Assembly (NCBI GenBank): GCA_016840405.1
Contig: JAEOSK010000013.1
Span: 1-64,000 of the forward strand
Origin: Candidatus Hermodarchaeum yapensis
Lineage (GTDB): Archaea > Asgardarchaeota > Hermodarchaeia > Hermodarchaeales > Hermodarchaeaceae
Length of the DNA stretch: 64,000 bases
Direction: 5' to 3'
Shown here piece by piece: positions 50,283 through 59,434 of this stretch. Positions within the stretch are counted from its first letter, which is position 1, and each line of letters opens with the position of its first letter. The notes beneath the pieces were generated by a model that saw only the letters and a program-made list of their open reading frames with translations, was not told the origin of the DNA and did not search any database. Both the position numbers and the translations under genes were made by a program.

Positions 50283-51863
50283 CTAAGCCGATTCGAAGAA
50301 TGCTTTATTGAAAGAATGGAAAAGCAGTCGTTTTATCATAGAGGCTGCGGGGTTTCTCCGTGCGTAGACGAAATATACCAGACTCCCGAAAATCGGTACA
50401 AGAAATGCACTTGCAAAAGCCTTCCATGAATTCATTCTGAGTGAAGGTCGCCACACATCAAGATTGAATTTCCAAGAACGTGTAAAAACTTCCCATTGTA
50501 AATCGGTGAGAGCTTCAATTTGAGGACGACTCCCTTCACTCAGAATTGACGGTCTCAATGGGACCCAGAGTAAGGGTGTCACAAACAAGTTCATCCCTTT
50601 CATATCATCGAGGAGTTCGAGGGTGGCAATCACATCTTCTTCTTCCTCATCTGGGAGACCAACTAACCAAGTTGTTAACGGAAACCACTGATTATCATTG
50701 AGGATTCCAATGGCTTGTTTCACGATTTCAGGCCATTCTTCTACTTTGAAAGGGAGAGCTTTACCAGCCATACGCCGTTTAAAGAGGCGGACACTTCCCG
50801 TTTCTATACCCGCCTCAGCAGTAACATAGGGTTTTCCTCGGCGCTTATACCGGGCACGATTTATGAGAAGTTCTGCAACTTCTTCGGTACATTTTGGGTC
50901 AGCAACAACAGGTGCCAATGCAATATGAGCAGGTTGGATGTAATGAATGCCAGGGACGTTCACCAAATTATCGATAAGATTGACAACAGCTTTCCGATTT
51001 GGGATAAACTTAGGTGATTCAAGTCCATACAGAAAGAGATCTTCTGTTGCGAGAATAATCATCTCATTACCTGAATCAGCATTTACCCGTACTTCCTGCA
51101 GAATGTGTTCGAGCGGTAATGAAAACCGTCTTCGCTGAGTTGGTGAACAAAATTGACAGCCTCGACCACACCCACGTGTGATTTCAACCGCCCCATGAAT
51201 AGAACCACCTCGAATTAGAGGAATGTCTTCAGGGGCTTTTAGCATTCCACCAACATCTGTTGTGGGGAGAGGTTTGCCATCGATCGCATTATGAAAAAAT
51301 TCCACCAGGTGAGGGCTAACTTCACCTGTAATGACACAATCAATTCCCAATGTTTGCCTTGCTGTTTGACCAGCTACTTGCCAAGCACCAGCTCCACCAA
51401 CAATCACTTTTGCTTGACCACGATCATGCACTTTGGCGATAGGGCTTTTCCGTAATAGATGACGGAACTCACGACGATTGCGTGGCTCGCTGCCCAGGGA
51501 GAACATATTGGAGTAGGTTAAGCTCACATAGGCAATTCCAAGGGGGTCCATGCTTGAAACGCCCACTACCCGTGTATCTGATCCCATGAAATGCTTAAGA
51601 TTTGAGGGATGAACCACGGCTACCTCGGTTTCATCAAAGCCATTATCGAGGAGAAGCGCTTCCACTTTTCGTAACCCATATGGTGCAAATCGGGATCGTT
51701 TGCTCAATTGGTCTTCTTCTTTCGGCATGTAGAGGGGTTTGAGAAAACTTGGAATGAGGAGGAATGACCCAGCAAAGGCTCCGAATGGATCTTCACCGAA
51801 ATGGCTCATTTCGATTTCAGAAGCAGTCAATACGACTTTCGTGCCATTCTTGGGAAGAACCAT
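50283..51863 (-). CDS. B12-binding-type radical SAM protein
   Basis: The 526-residue enzyme has a cobalamin-binding-like N-terminal domain (VVLTASEIEMSHFGEDPFGAF, VAVVHPSNLKHFMG, AKVIVGGAGAW) and a radical SAM core with cluster cysteines Cys232, Cys236 and Cys239 (TRGCGRGCQFCSP). The later part contains GMNLFVTPLLWVPL and ends with a hydrophobic helix-like segment (FASAFLVPIFGSLVYFVY), possibly membrane-associated. Class B radical SAM enzymes often methylate unactivated carbons or make hopanoid- or lipid-type modifications; the substrate is unknown. Single minus-strand gene. Confidence 0.82.
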   Translation of the reverse strand: MVLPKNGTKVVLTASEIEMSHFGEDPFGAFAGSFLLIPSFLKPLYMPKEEDQLSKRSRFAPYGLRKVEALLLDNGFDETEVAVVHPSNLKHFMGSDTRVVGVSSMDPLGIAYVSLTYSNMFSLGSEPRNRREFRHLLRKSPIAKVHDRGQAKVIVGGAGAWQVAGQTARQTLGIDCVITGEVSPHLVEFFHNAIDGKPLPTTDVGGMLKAPEDIPLIRGGSIHGAVEITRGCGRGCQFCSPTQRRRFSLPLEHILQEVRVNADSGNEMIILATEDLFLYGLESPKFIPNRKAVVNLIDNLVNVPGIHYIQPAHIALAPVVADPKCTEEVAELLINRARYKRRGKPYVTAEAGIETGSVRLFKRRMAGKALPFKVEEWPEIVKQAIGILNDNQWFPLTTWLVGLPDEEEEDVIATLELLDDMKGMNLFVTPLLWVPLRPSILSEGSRPQIEALTDLQWEVFTRSWKFNLDVWRPSLRMNSWKAFASAFLVPIFGSLVYFVYARRNPAASMIKRLLFHSFNKAFFESA

Positions 51864-51944
51864 GACAGCCTCCTTCTAACTCAGTGTAGAACGGTGATTG
51901 ATTGCTTTATTCAATTAAAGCTTCTGCTTTTTATAAAAGGAAAA

Positions 51945-52400
51945 TTATGTCGGGTTCTCGATTTGGGCTTTTAGAGTAGTGAGAGTTTTTCGAGCATCGA
52001 TGCGAATTTGATTATCCAACCCTTTTCGGGTTTTCTCGTCAATCTTCCGACCAAGAAAAATTTTGGGAAGTTGGTAGGTGATTTCGTAGGTCACACGAGT
52101 TCCCGATGCGGTGTGTTCAAAATACCATTTTGCATCTTGGAATGGTTGCCCTGAAAGTGATCGAACGTGTAAGCTACGGCCTAGCTGTAGTTCGATGACT
52201 TCTAATTCTTGGGTGAAGCGGAAATCTTTGACACTTACACCCATGGCAAATCGTGTGCCAACCCCCCAGAGGGCTTCTGTTGTTGGATCATAGCTGGTGA
52301 CAGAGGCGATGAATTTTGGGACGTTTCGATAATTAACAGTGTACTTGAAGACTTTTTCAAGAGGTGCTTTGATTTCTATGCTTTCACTGATATCGGTCAT
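51945..52400 (-). CDS. SRPBCC-fold (polyketide cyclase/CoxG-like) protein
   Basis: The 151 residues match the START/SRPBCC helix-grip fold: SIEIKAPLEKVFKYTVNYRNVPKF as the N-terminal strand and helix, SVKDFRFTQELEVIEL mid-strands and GTRVTYEITYQLPKI before the C-terminal long helix (KTRKGLDNQIRIDARKTLTTLK in part). Such proteins bind hydrophobic ligands; none can be named. It lies upstream of the radical SAM gene on the same strand, 81 nt apart, and could be cotranscribed. Confidence 0.8.
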   Translation of the reverse strand: MTDISESIEIKAPLEKVFKYTVNYRNVPKFIASVTSYDPTTEALWGVGTRFAMGVSVKDFRFTQELEVIELQLGRSLHVRSLSGQPFQDAKWYFEHTASGTRVTYEITYQLPKIFLGRKIDEKTRKGLDNQIRIDARKTLTTLKAQIENPT

Positions 52401-52445
52401 TTTCTTTTCCCTGGTTAGTGTAGGTTATCTTTGTATTCTTAAAAT

Positions 52446-53774
52446 TTAGCGATGCAGATACCATTCCCATTCTTGGTCGGTTACCGCTGCGTGGGTGTAT
52501 TGATACCATTCGGCTTCACGAATTTCCTGGTAGAGCTTGCTGAATTCCTGACCGAGTACATCATTGAGAAGCTTATCTTTTTGGAGTGCCTGAAGTGCAC
52601 CTTGCAGAGTGTCTGGTAATTGCTCAATCTTGCGTTGTGCAAGATGTTTGGGTGACATATGGTACAGGTCTTCAGTGACCGGTTCTGGAGCCTTAAGCTG
52701 CCTTTCCACACCATCCATTCCTGCACCCAAGAGCACAGCAAAGAGTAAGTAGGGATTTGTTAATGGATCAGGAGATCGAAATTCGATAGCCGCTTTTTCA
52801 GCTGAGGTGAAAAGTGGGATACGGATAAGGGCTGAACGGTTAAGATAACCCCAGGCATTGTAAACGGGGGCTTCAAATCCAGGAACCAACCGTTTGAAGG
52901 AATTTACCGTGGGATTCGCTATCGCTGTGATTGCTGGAGCGTGATGCATTAATCCAGCCACAAAGTGAATCCCTATGTCGGTGAGGGTTCCATCGGGATT
53001 CCCAAATAGATTCTGATTGCCTTGCCAAAGTTGGAGGTGACAATGTAAACCACTCCCCGCTTGACTGGGAAACGGTTTAGGCATGAAGCTGACTTCCACA
53101 TCATACAATGCAGCCCGTCGGCGAACTAGGAGTTTGAAAAGCAAAAAGTTGTCTGCCGCCTGACTGAGTTCTGTGAAATTCAGTTCAAGTTCTTGTTGAC
53201 TTTGCCCGTGTTCTGAATGAAGCCAAGCGGTTTCAATTCCTGCTGCACGTAGATCTAAAGCGGTTTCCAGTAGTAAATCCATTCCCTTGTTTTCAGGAAA
53301 AATATCAGCATAGCCCGCTGCATCTAATGGTACACCATCTTCTGTCAGGAAATAAAATTCAGGTTCCAATTTCACACGCATTTCCATGCCTTTAGCTGCA
53401 AGTCGTTCAACATTGCGTTTTAGAATTGTTCGTGGCGCTAAGGGATGAGGACTCAGGCTTCCATCGATGGCACGTTTGAACACATCAGATATCACAACCA
53501 CCCTGCGGGGTACACTATTCGGTAACTCTTGAATTGTAGTTGAATCAGGAACTAACCGAAGATCGGAGGTAGTGATTGTCGCGAGACCCTTGACTGATGA
53601 GCCATCGATACCGCATTGTGGAATAGGTGATGTTCCTTTTTGCAGAGGTGTGATGGAATCGATAGGGCTAATGGGCACAGTCATTCCTTTGGGAACACCG
53701 TCAATATCCACAGTTAATAATTCTACAAAATGAAGTTTCCCGCGACTTTCGCTTGAAGTTTGTTTAACCGGCAT
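52446..53774 (-). CDS. glnA: Glutamine synthetase, type I
   Basis: The enzyme joins ammonia to glutamate with ATP. Recognised elements are the beta-grasp start (LLTVDIDGVPKGMTVP and GIDGSSVKGLATITTSDLRL), the metal ligands in KLEPEFYFL and EHGQSQQELEL, GSGLHCHLQLW, the ATP/glutamate site NPTVNSFKRLVPGFEAPVYN and LNRSALIRIP, and EFRSPDPLTNPYLLFAVLL. The length (442-448) fits the archaeal/Gram-positive GSI-alpha class without adenylylation. Start choice is open: ATG 53774 or TTG 53792; a minus-strand CTTTAAAAG at about 53824-53832 is the likely TATA box. Confidence 0.86.
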   Translation of the reverse strand: MPVKQTSSESRGKLHFVELLTVDIDGVPKGMTVPISPIDSITPLQKGTSPIPQCGIDGSSVKGLATITTSDLRLVPDSTTIQELPNSVPRRVVVISDVFKRAIDGSLSPHPLAPRTILKRNVERLAAKGMEMRVKLEPEFYFLTEDGVPLDAAGYADIFPENKGMDLLLETALDLRAAGIETAWLHSEHGQSQQELELNFTELSQAADNFLLFKLLVRRRAALYDVEVSFMPKPFPSQAGSGLHCHLQLWQGNQNLFGNPDGTLTDIGIHFVAGLMHHAPAITAIANPTVNSFKRLVPGFEAPVYNAWGYLNRSALIRIPLFTSAEKAAIEFRSPDPLTNPYLLFAVLLGAGMDGVERQLKAPEPVTEDLYHMSPKHLAQRKIEQLPDTLQGALQALQKDKLLNDVLGQEFSKLYQEIREAEWYQYTHAAVTDQEWEWYLHR

Positions 53775-53924
53775 CGGAATCAATCCCAACAAAAGCTAGG
53801 AAAGAAACCAACAGTGACAAGAGCTTTTAAAGATTAACAAAGCCAATTTTTGAACCATGGGGAGGTTGGATTTGGATAAATTTATTGGGGGAAACCGCTC
53901 TTGAGGGCATAAGAGGGTAATTGC

Positions 53925-55889
53925 ATGAAAGGGACACAACCAATTCTCTTGGCATTGCTTCTCCTGATGCCCATTATTTCACCAATCTCATTACTTGGGG
54001 CCCATTTTAGTACTTTTCATACTCAGGAAGCCCTCCTTAGTTCCAAACCTCACGAACCATTAAAAATTGGCGGGATTTCATCAACCGTTGCTCTAAGTCC
54101 AGAAGACACAACCCAAAATATTGGCTCAAGAATTCCAGTAACCAATGGGAATTCTCCGAGAAACTGGACCATCCTGATGTATATGTGCGCTGATAACAAC
54201 TTAGATTTAGCAGCAATAAACCAGATTATCGAATTAGAAACAGAAGGGTCTACCCAACAAGTCAATGTTCTTGTTTACGTCGATTTTACCTCATCAACTG
54301 CAACCCCGGGTACAGGAGCGTTTACATACAACATTACCCAAGCGCTCCTGGGAACTTCAATTCGGTCTGAACCCCTGAACACCACTCTCCCTGTGGAACC
54401 GAACATGGGTGACCCCTCCACTCTTGTAGAATTTATCAGGTTTGGCCAAAACTACTCGGAAGCTGAAAATTATCTCCTTGTCCTTTGGGATCATGGAACA
54501 GGTTACTTAGGAGTCTGTAATGATGAGACCAGTGGAAATGATCAACTTCTTCCACATGAAATTGCTATTGCACTGGAAAATGAGACCATTGATCCGATTG
54601 ATGTTGTAGCCTTTGATGCGAGTTTTATGGGTCAGCTGGAACTAGCCTATGAAATTCAAAATGGAACAGATTTGATTGTCTTCTCGGAAAACTACATTCC
54701 TCAACGAGGTTTTCCGTACAGCACAATTCTTCATAGCCTCAATCTCATCCCCAATAGTAACCCCCTAGCATTATGCAAAGAAATGGTTGACCGATACATC
54801 CTAGCTTATTCACAAGGAGGAGAATATTCGACATACTATCCAAGTGGAATTTCTGATCTCTGTCTTTCTGTTATCAACACAACCAACATCAACAACCTTG
54901 TCTACTGGTTCAACGAAACAGTCGAATGGTTACTCAACCCTGGTGTACTTACGACGAATTACTCAATCATAAGTGGAGCACGAGGATCCACCCAACACTT
55001 TGTCATCCCTCACTTCATTGACTTATGGGACTTTTCAAACCAAATCGCGGCCCAATCAATAAATCCCGTGATCCGTAGTCTTGCAACCAATATGTCGCAG
55101 TCAGTTCGTGCAGCAATTGCTCATGAACAAAGTATGCAAGGCATACCTGGCGCAGTTGGTTTAGCAATGAATTTCGCAGATTACGAAGCGGTTCCGTTGA
55201 CGTTACTTAATGTTACTCGCTATTCTGAATTCATTAATGAATTTCATGGAATCGGAGAAACCACCATTAATTCCGTTATGCAGTTTGAGTTCGTTCCATT
55301 GAACGGGTATCTTGATGGAAAGAATGATTCGGTGTATTTCCGAATCACAGTACCGATTCCTACTGAATACACCATAGTTCTTAGACCGTTTGAGAATTAT
55401 GATGCAGATTTTGATCTCTATCTCTATGACAGCAATCAAAATCTCTTGGCCCGATCAATATCATTGAACTCTACGGAAGCGATTCAATATTCCTTGCTTC
55501 CTGATCAAATCTACTATATCAGGGTCATATCCTATCCCCGGAGCGACATTACCTACGGACTAGGTTCAGTGCACATCGACATTGTCCCTGGTTCACCGAT
55601 TAATCCCATTATCTTCGTCATAATGGGGTGTCTCATTGTCGTTGTCCTCTGTTTCATCATTCTTTGTTTCTTTTTCCTGTTCCGTTATTGGAAACGACGG
55701 GTCCTGCAACGACAAATCGAACGAATACAGGAGCCTACCGAGTCAGATAGTGGCGATTTAGTCGTTTCAGCTACTCAAACAGCATTTTGTACAGAATGTG
55801 GTGAAATATTTCCTGATAAAGCGAAATACTGTCCAAGATGCGGAAAAACCTTTGAAGGCACTGAAACCAGTGAATCGAAAGAAGGGTAG
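53925..55889 (+). CDS. Membrane-anchored clostripain-like (C11) protein with Ser in place of catalytic Cys
   Basis: The signal peptide (ILLALLLLMPIISPISLLG) is followed by a C11 peptidase core: WTILMYMCADNNLDLAAINQ, VNVLVYVDFTSS, catalytic His190 in LLVLWDHGTGYLG and the nucleophile segment AFDASFMGQLELAYEI. In clostripain homologues this last motif reads DAC; here the codon is AGT, Ser233. A C-terminal beta-domain (YTIVLRPFENYDADFDLYLY), a membrane helix near 565-590 and a cytosolic double zinc ribbon CTECGEIFPDKAKYCPRCGK end the protein. It is either catalytically dead, serine-based, or a binding protein. Confidence 0.8.
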   Translation: MKGTQPILLALLLLMPIISPISLLGAHFSTFHTQEALLSSKPHEPLKIGGISSTVALSPEDTTQNIGSRIPVTNGNSPRNWTILMYMCADNNLDLAAINQIIELETEGSTQQVNVLVYVDFTSSTATPGTGAFTYNITQALLGTSIRSEPLNTTLPVEPNMGDPSTLVEFIRFGQNYSEAENYLLVLWDHGTGYLGVCNDETSGNDQLLPHEIAIALENETIDPIDVVAFDASFMGQLELAYEIQNGTDLIVFSENYIPQRGFPYSTILHSLNLIPNSNPLALCKEMVDRYILAYSQGGEYSTYYPSGISDLCLSVINTTNINNLVYWFNETVEWLLNPGVLTTNYSIISGARGSTQHFVIPHFIDLWDFSNQIAAQSINPVIRSLATNMSQSVRAAIAHEQSMQGIPGAVGLAMNFADYEAVPLTLLNVTRYSEFINEFHGIGETTINSVMQFEFVPLNGYLDGKNDSVYFRITVPIPTEYTIVLRPFENYDADFDLYLYDSNQNLLARSISLNSTEAIQYSLLPDQIYYIRVISYPRSDITYGLGSVHIDIVPGSPINPIIFVIMGCLIVVVLCFIILCFFFLFRYWKRRVLQRQIERIQEPTESDSGDLVVSATQTAFCTECGEIFPDKAKYCPRCGKTFEGTETSESKEG

Positions 55890-55895
55890 GAGTTC

Positions 55896-57680
55896 TTATT
55901 TGGTTAATGATTCGAGTTCGTTGATGAATTCTTCGGCTTGTTTCATTCCTAAAGCCCAGAATTCAGTCGTGGCGATGTCGAAGCCGAGTTCGGTGGCTAG
56001 TTCACGAGGTGAGTGGGTGGATCCAGCTGCGAGTATGCGTTTCAACTTTGGAACGAACTCTTTTCCTTGCTCCTTGTAGAGCCGGTATAATGCAAAGACG
56101 AAGAGGTTTGCGAAGACATAGGGATAGTTATAGAATCGAAATCGTGGAAGATAATAATGTACTTTGAATGTCCACTCCCACTTACTATTCGGTAGCCACT
56201 CAATGGCATCTCCATACATCATGTCACGACCTTTCACCCAGTATTTGGAAATGGTCTCACCATCCAGATATTCCCCGCGTTCAATGGCGTCATACAAATC
56301 CACTTCAAAAAAGTACCGGGCGGAAACTTGGAAAACTGACATACCAAACTCGTCAAGGACTTTGGCAAGGACTTCAAGTTTCTCCTCTTTGGTTTTGGCT
56401 TCAGCGATTAATTTGTCAACGAGAAGGAGTTCTCCGAAGATACTTCCAACCTCTGCTATGCACATTCCGATTTCTGTATTAAGAGGTTGTTGAGCCTTGG
56501 ACATGAGAACACTGTGGACTGCATGACCATTTTCATGAACCAGTGTGAACACTTCGCCCAACCGTCCATTGTAACTCAAGAAAATAAATCCAGATTTTTC
56601 ACTCAGCCAATCGGAGAACCACGCCCCGGACCCCTTTCCTTTCCGAACTACACCATCAATCCGTTTATTATCAAACATACTTGCCACGATTTGAGCGAGT
56701 TCTGGATCAAATCCGTTGTATGTATCAATTGCGATTTGTCGGGCCTCTTTCCATGAGAATTTTCGTTCAGGCATATTCGGCAATGGAGCCACAACATCCC
56801 ATTCTCCGAGTTTGGGTAAGCCCATGATTTTTGCTTTGATTCCTAAATACCGCTGATAAAGCGTCACATGATCTTGTACTGACATCATGAGAGCATCAAT
56901 GGTTTCTGGATCAACATCATTGTCGATGAGACTTTGAGTTCGGGGAGAAGGCCATTTCCGATGCTTGGTTGTCTCAAGGTGGTCGCCAGCAATCGCCCGA
57001 AGGGCACTCGCCCACAAAATCTCATCTTGACTCAATCCAGTCCACACGATGTCTTTTGCGGCTTTACGGACGTCACGATTGGGATGCTCGTATAATCCGA
57101 TAATTTCCCCGAAGGGTATGATTTTCTTTTCGCCCTCAACCTCAATTTCGTAGGTCCTCGTGGCTAGCCAGTCATTTTGGAGCTGCGCCCATGAGTCAAT
57201 TCCATATCGGTCCTTTTGGATGAAGAGGCGTTCTTCAAGATCACTCAGCACAAAGGGAGCTTTACGCTTCGTAATTTCTAAGGCATGTTTGTACTCTGCT
57301 AGGATTGGATCTTCAATGAGTTCAGGTTTCGATGCAACCAGTTGAGTAAGTTCAATTACGATAAAGGCTTGAGCTTGTCGGATTTTCATATTCATTCGAC
57401 GTGCGATATCGGCTACTTTCTTCGCCTCAGGATCAAGTGAATTTGCAGCGTATGATAACCGGGCGAACATGAACGCACCTTCACGTTTGAGGGCGTTGTC
57501 TTGATATTCTTCCAAGAAGGTTTGAACTGCTTTCGCATCCATGGTACGTACTTTACCTTTGTATTTTGTAGCAAAATCTTCTGCAGTCTTTACGTGCTGT
57601 TCCATTAACGCCTGAAGTTTGTCAATTTTTGTTGAGGGAACCAATGGAGTGAGGTCCCATGCCTCACCTTTAACAGTCAT
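55896..57680 (-). CDS. Oligoendopeptidase F, M3 family
   Basis: This is a zinc metallopeptidase for short cytosolic peptides. The active-site motif is VHENGHAVHSVL (with start 57680, His382, Glu383, His386), and the third ligand lies in EIGMCIAEVGSIFGE about 25 residues later. N-terminal helical domains with TRTYEIEVEGEKKIIPFGEI and HPNRDVRKAAK are typical. An in-frame TTG at 57755 overlaps the FGGY kinase stop, but the extra 25 residues look unlike protein and lack a ribosome site, so I prefer ATG 57680 (MTVKGEAWDLTPL). It follows the kinase on the same strand. Confidence 0.88.
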   Translation of the reverse strand: MTVKGEAWDLTPLVPSTKIDKLQALMEQHVKTAEDFATKYKGKVRTMDAKAVQTFLEEYQDNALKREGAFMFARLSYAANSLDPEAKKVADIARRMNMKIRQAQAFIVIELTQLVASKPELIEDPILAEYKHALEITKRKAPFVLSDLEERLFIQKDRYGIDSWAQLQNDWLATRTYEIEVEGEKKIIPFGEIIGLYEHPNRDVRKAAKDIVWTGLSQDEILWASALRAIAGDHLETTKHRKWPSPRTQSLIDNDVDPETIDALMMSVQDHVTLYQRYLGIKAKIMGLPKLGEWDVVAPLPNMPERKFSWKEARQIAIDTYNGFDPELAQIVASMFDNKRIDGVVRKGKGSGAWFSDWLSEKSGFIFLSYNGRLGEVFTLVHENGHAVHSVLMSKAQQPLNTEIGMCIAEVGSIFGELLLVDKLIAEAKTKEEKLEVLAKVLDEFGMSVFQVSARYFFEVDLYDAIERGEYLDGETISKYWVKGRDMMYGDAIEWLPNSKWEWTFKVHYYLPRFRFYNYPYVFANLFVFALYRLYKEQGKEFVPKLKRILAAGSTHSPRELATELGFDIATTEFWALGMKQAEEFINELESLTK

Positions 57681-57751
57681 ATTCTTGCCCCGCGCAGTCA
57701 AGGAGAGACCCAGGGTTAAAAGTTGAGTGGATGCCTGAAAAGTTGGCTTCC

Positions 57752-59290
57752 TCAAGCATTCAATTGGTAACAGACGCCACTGAACTGGTCAAAGATATCT
57801 CGAAAAGCTTTGTAGAGTTTTTCATAGGTGGCTACGATTTCTGGGTCGGGATTGACTTCTTTGTCATATGTGAAGATTTTTTCCAACTCATCAAAAGACT
57901 TGTATTCTCCAAGGGCTACAGCGGCAACTAAAGCTACGCCCACAGTCCCGGCGTCCTGAAGTGTAGTGACACGTCGTAATGGGACATTTAGTATGTCAGC
58001 AAAGATTTGCATCCATAAATCGCTTTTCGCGCCGCCACCACAGATATTCAGTTGTGTAATCTCATGACCCATACTGCTCAGTGCCTCTTTGACCCAGCGT
58101 GTATTATAGGCAACACCTTCGAGCACCGCACGAACCATATGGGGTCGATTGTGATCGAAGCTGAGATTCAAGAAAGCACTTCGCACGAACGGATTGATAA
58201 ATGGGCAGCGCTCACCAATTGGCCACGGTAGATAGAGGAGGTTCCGACTACCGGGTGGTACTTCTTTGGCCTGTTCAGTTACGAGGTCATAGACATCCCT
58301 ATCGGCTGTGGAGGCTTGTTCACTTTCTGCAGTGCAAACGTTTTCCACGAGCCACGCCAAGCACGAACCTGCACTTTCCATGTGACCAGTGAGGAGTAAA
58401 CGTCCCGGAATAGCACTCTCAATGGTTCCAGCCCCACACAAATCGAACTGGGGCTCTTCTTGATGTTGAGAAATCCATCCTGAAGATCCAATATACAGAT
58501 GGGGTTTCCCAGGAGTAATTGCACCTGATCCAACTGATACCGCGACGAGGTCTCCACAGCCGCATACCACTTGTGTTTCAGGTGTAAGACCTAGGCTTTT
58601 CGCTGCCTCTGGGGACAGGGTACCGAGTATGTCGGTTGTTTTCACAATGGTCGAAAGATAGTCCATTGAGAGACCGAGGCCTTCTTCAATGATTTCTGGT
58701 TCGGGTTCGTGTTTATCGATTCTAAAGTAATTCCAGATACAGGCATGACTCCAATCTGTATAGAAATCGTCGACACCTGCTTGATAAAGAATCCAATCTT
58801 TGACATCAACAAACTTCTTAGTTTTTTTGAAAATGTGGGGTTCTTCATTTTTCACCCAGGCGATTTTCGCCAAAGGATCCTTAGCCGACATCACGGGGAT
58901 AATGTTCTTTGCCATCATGTCTGGGAAAGTGAACTTGTTCATCAGCGGTGTAACATGATCTACGCTTCGTACATCCATCCAAAGGATGGTCTTACGTAGA
59001 GGCCGCCCCTTAGTGTCAACTGGGATCACTGAGGCCATCATCGCATCTACTGTGAATGCCGTAACTGACCGTGGATCAATTTTGGTTTGGGCAAGCACTT
59101 GACGGGCTGTAGTGGTTATTGCATCCCAATAAACGTGGGGATCCTGTTCTGCCCAACGTTCTTGTGGATACTCAACCTGGTATGCCTGTTGGACAGTCCC
59201 TTGCACACAACCCTGCATGTCAATAATACTCGATTTCGTTGCACTCGTACCCAAATCACAAGCCAAAATGTACTTCTTCGACACAAACAA
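57752..59290 (-). CDS. FGGY-family carbohydrate kinase (xylulokinase-like)
   Basis: The 512-residue enzyme phosphorylates a sugar or sugar alcohol. It shows the first phosphate loop YILACDLGTSATKSSIID, FTVDAMMASVIPVD, TILWMDVRS, VVCGCGDLVAVSVGSGAITPGKPH, the FGGY signature region VRAVLEGVAYNTRWVKEAL and adenosine motif LNICGGGAKSDLWMQIFADILN. Xylulokinase or gluconate/glycerol kinase relatives are the nearest, and the substrate cannot be fixed. The M3 peptidase gene follows on the same strand. Confidence 0.88.
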   Translation of the reverse strand: MFVSKKYILACDLGTSATKSSIIDMQGCVQGTVQQAYQVEYPQERWAEQDPHVYWDAITTTARQVLAQTKIDPRSVTAFTVDAMMASVIPVDTKGRPLRKTILWMDVRSVDHVTPLMNKFTFPDMMAKNIIPVMSAKDPLAKIAWVKNEEPHIFKKTKKFVDVKDWILYQAGVDDFYTDWSHACIWNYFRIDKHEPEPEIIEEGLGLSMDYLSTIVKTTDILGTLSPEAAKSLGLTPETQVVCGCGDLVAVSVGSGAITPGKPHLYIGSSGWISQHQEEPQFDLCGAGTIESAIPGRLLLTGHMESAGSCLAWLVENVCTAESEQASTADRDVYDLVTEQAKEVPPGSRNLLYLPWPIGERCPFINPFVRSAFLNLSFDHNRPHMVRAVLEGVAYNTRWVKEALSSMGHEITQLNICGGGAKSDLWMQIFADILNVPLRRVTTLQDAGTVGVALVAAVALGEYKSFDELEKIFTYDKEVNPDPEIVATYEKLYKAFRDIFDQFSGVCYQLNA

Positions 59291-59434
59291 CCCTCCTCCA
59301 TAATAGTGCTGAATCTATGATAAAGGCTTACGCTTTCCACTCGATTAGTCAATCAAGTGGCCAATCGTTGCGAATTTTTATGTATGAACGAGCATAAGCT
59401 GGTTTACTCCATTGAGAAACCGAGGAAGTAATCC

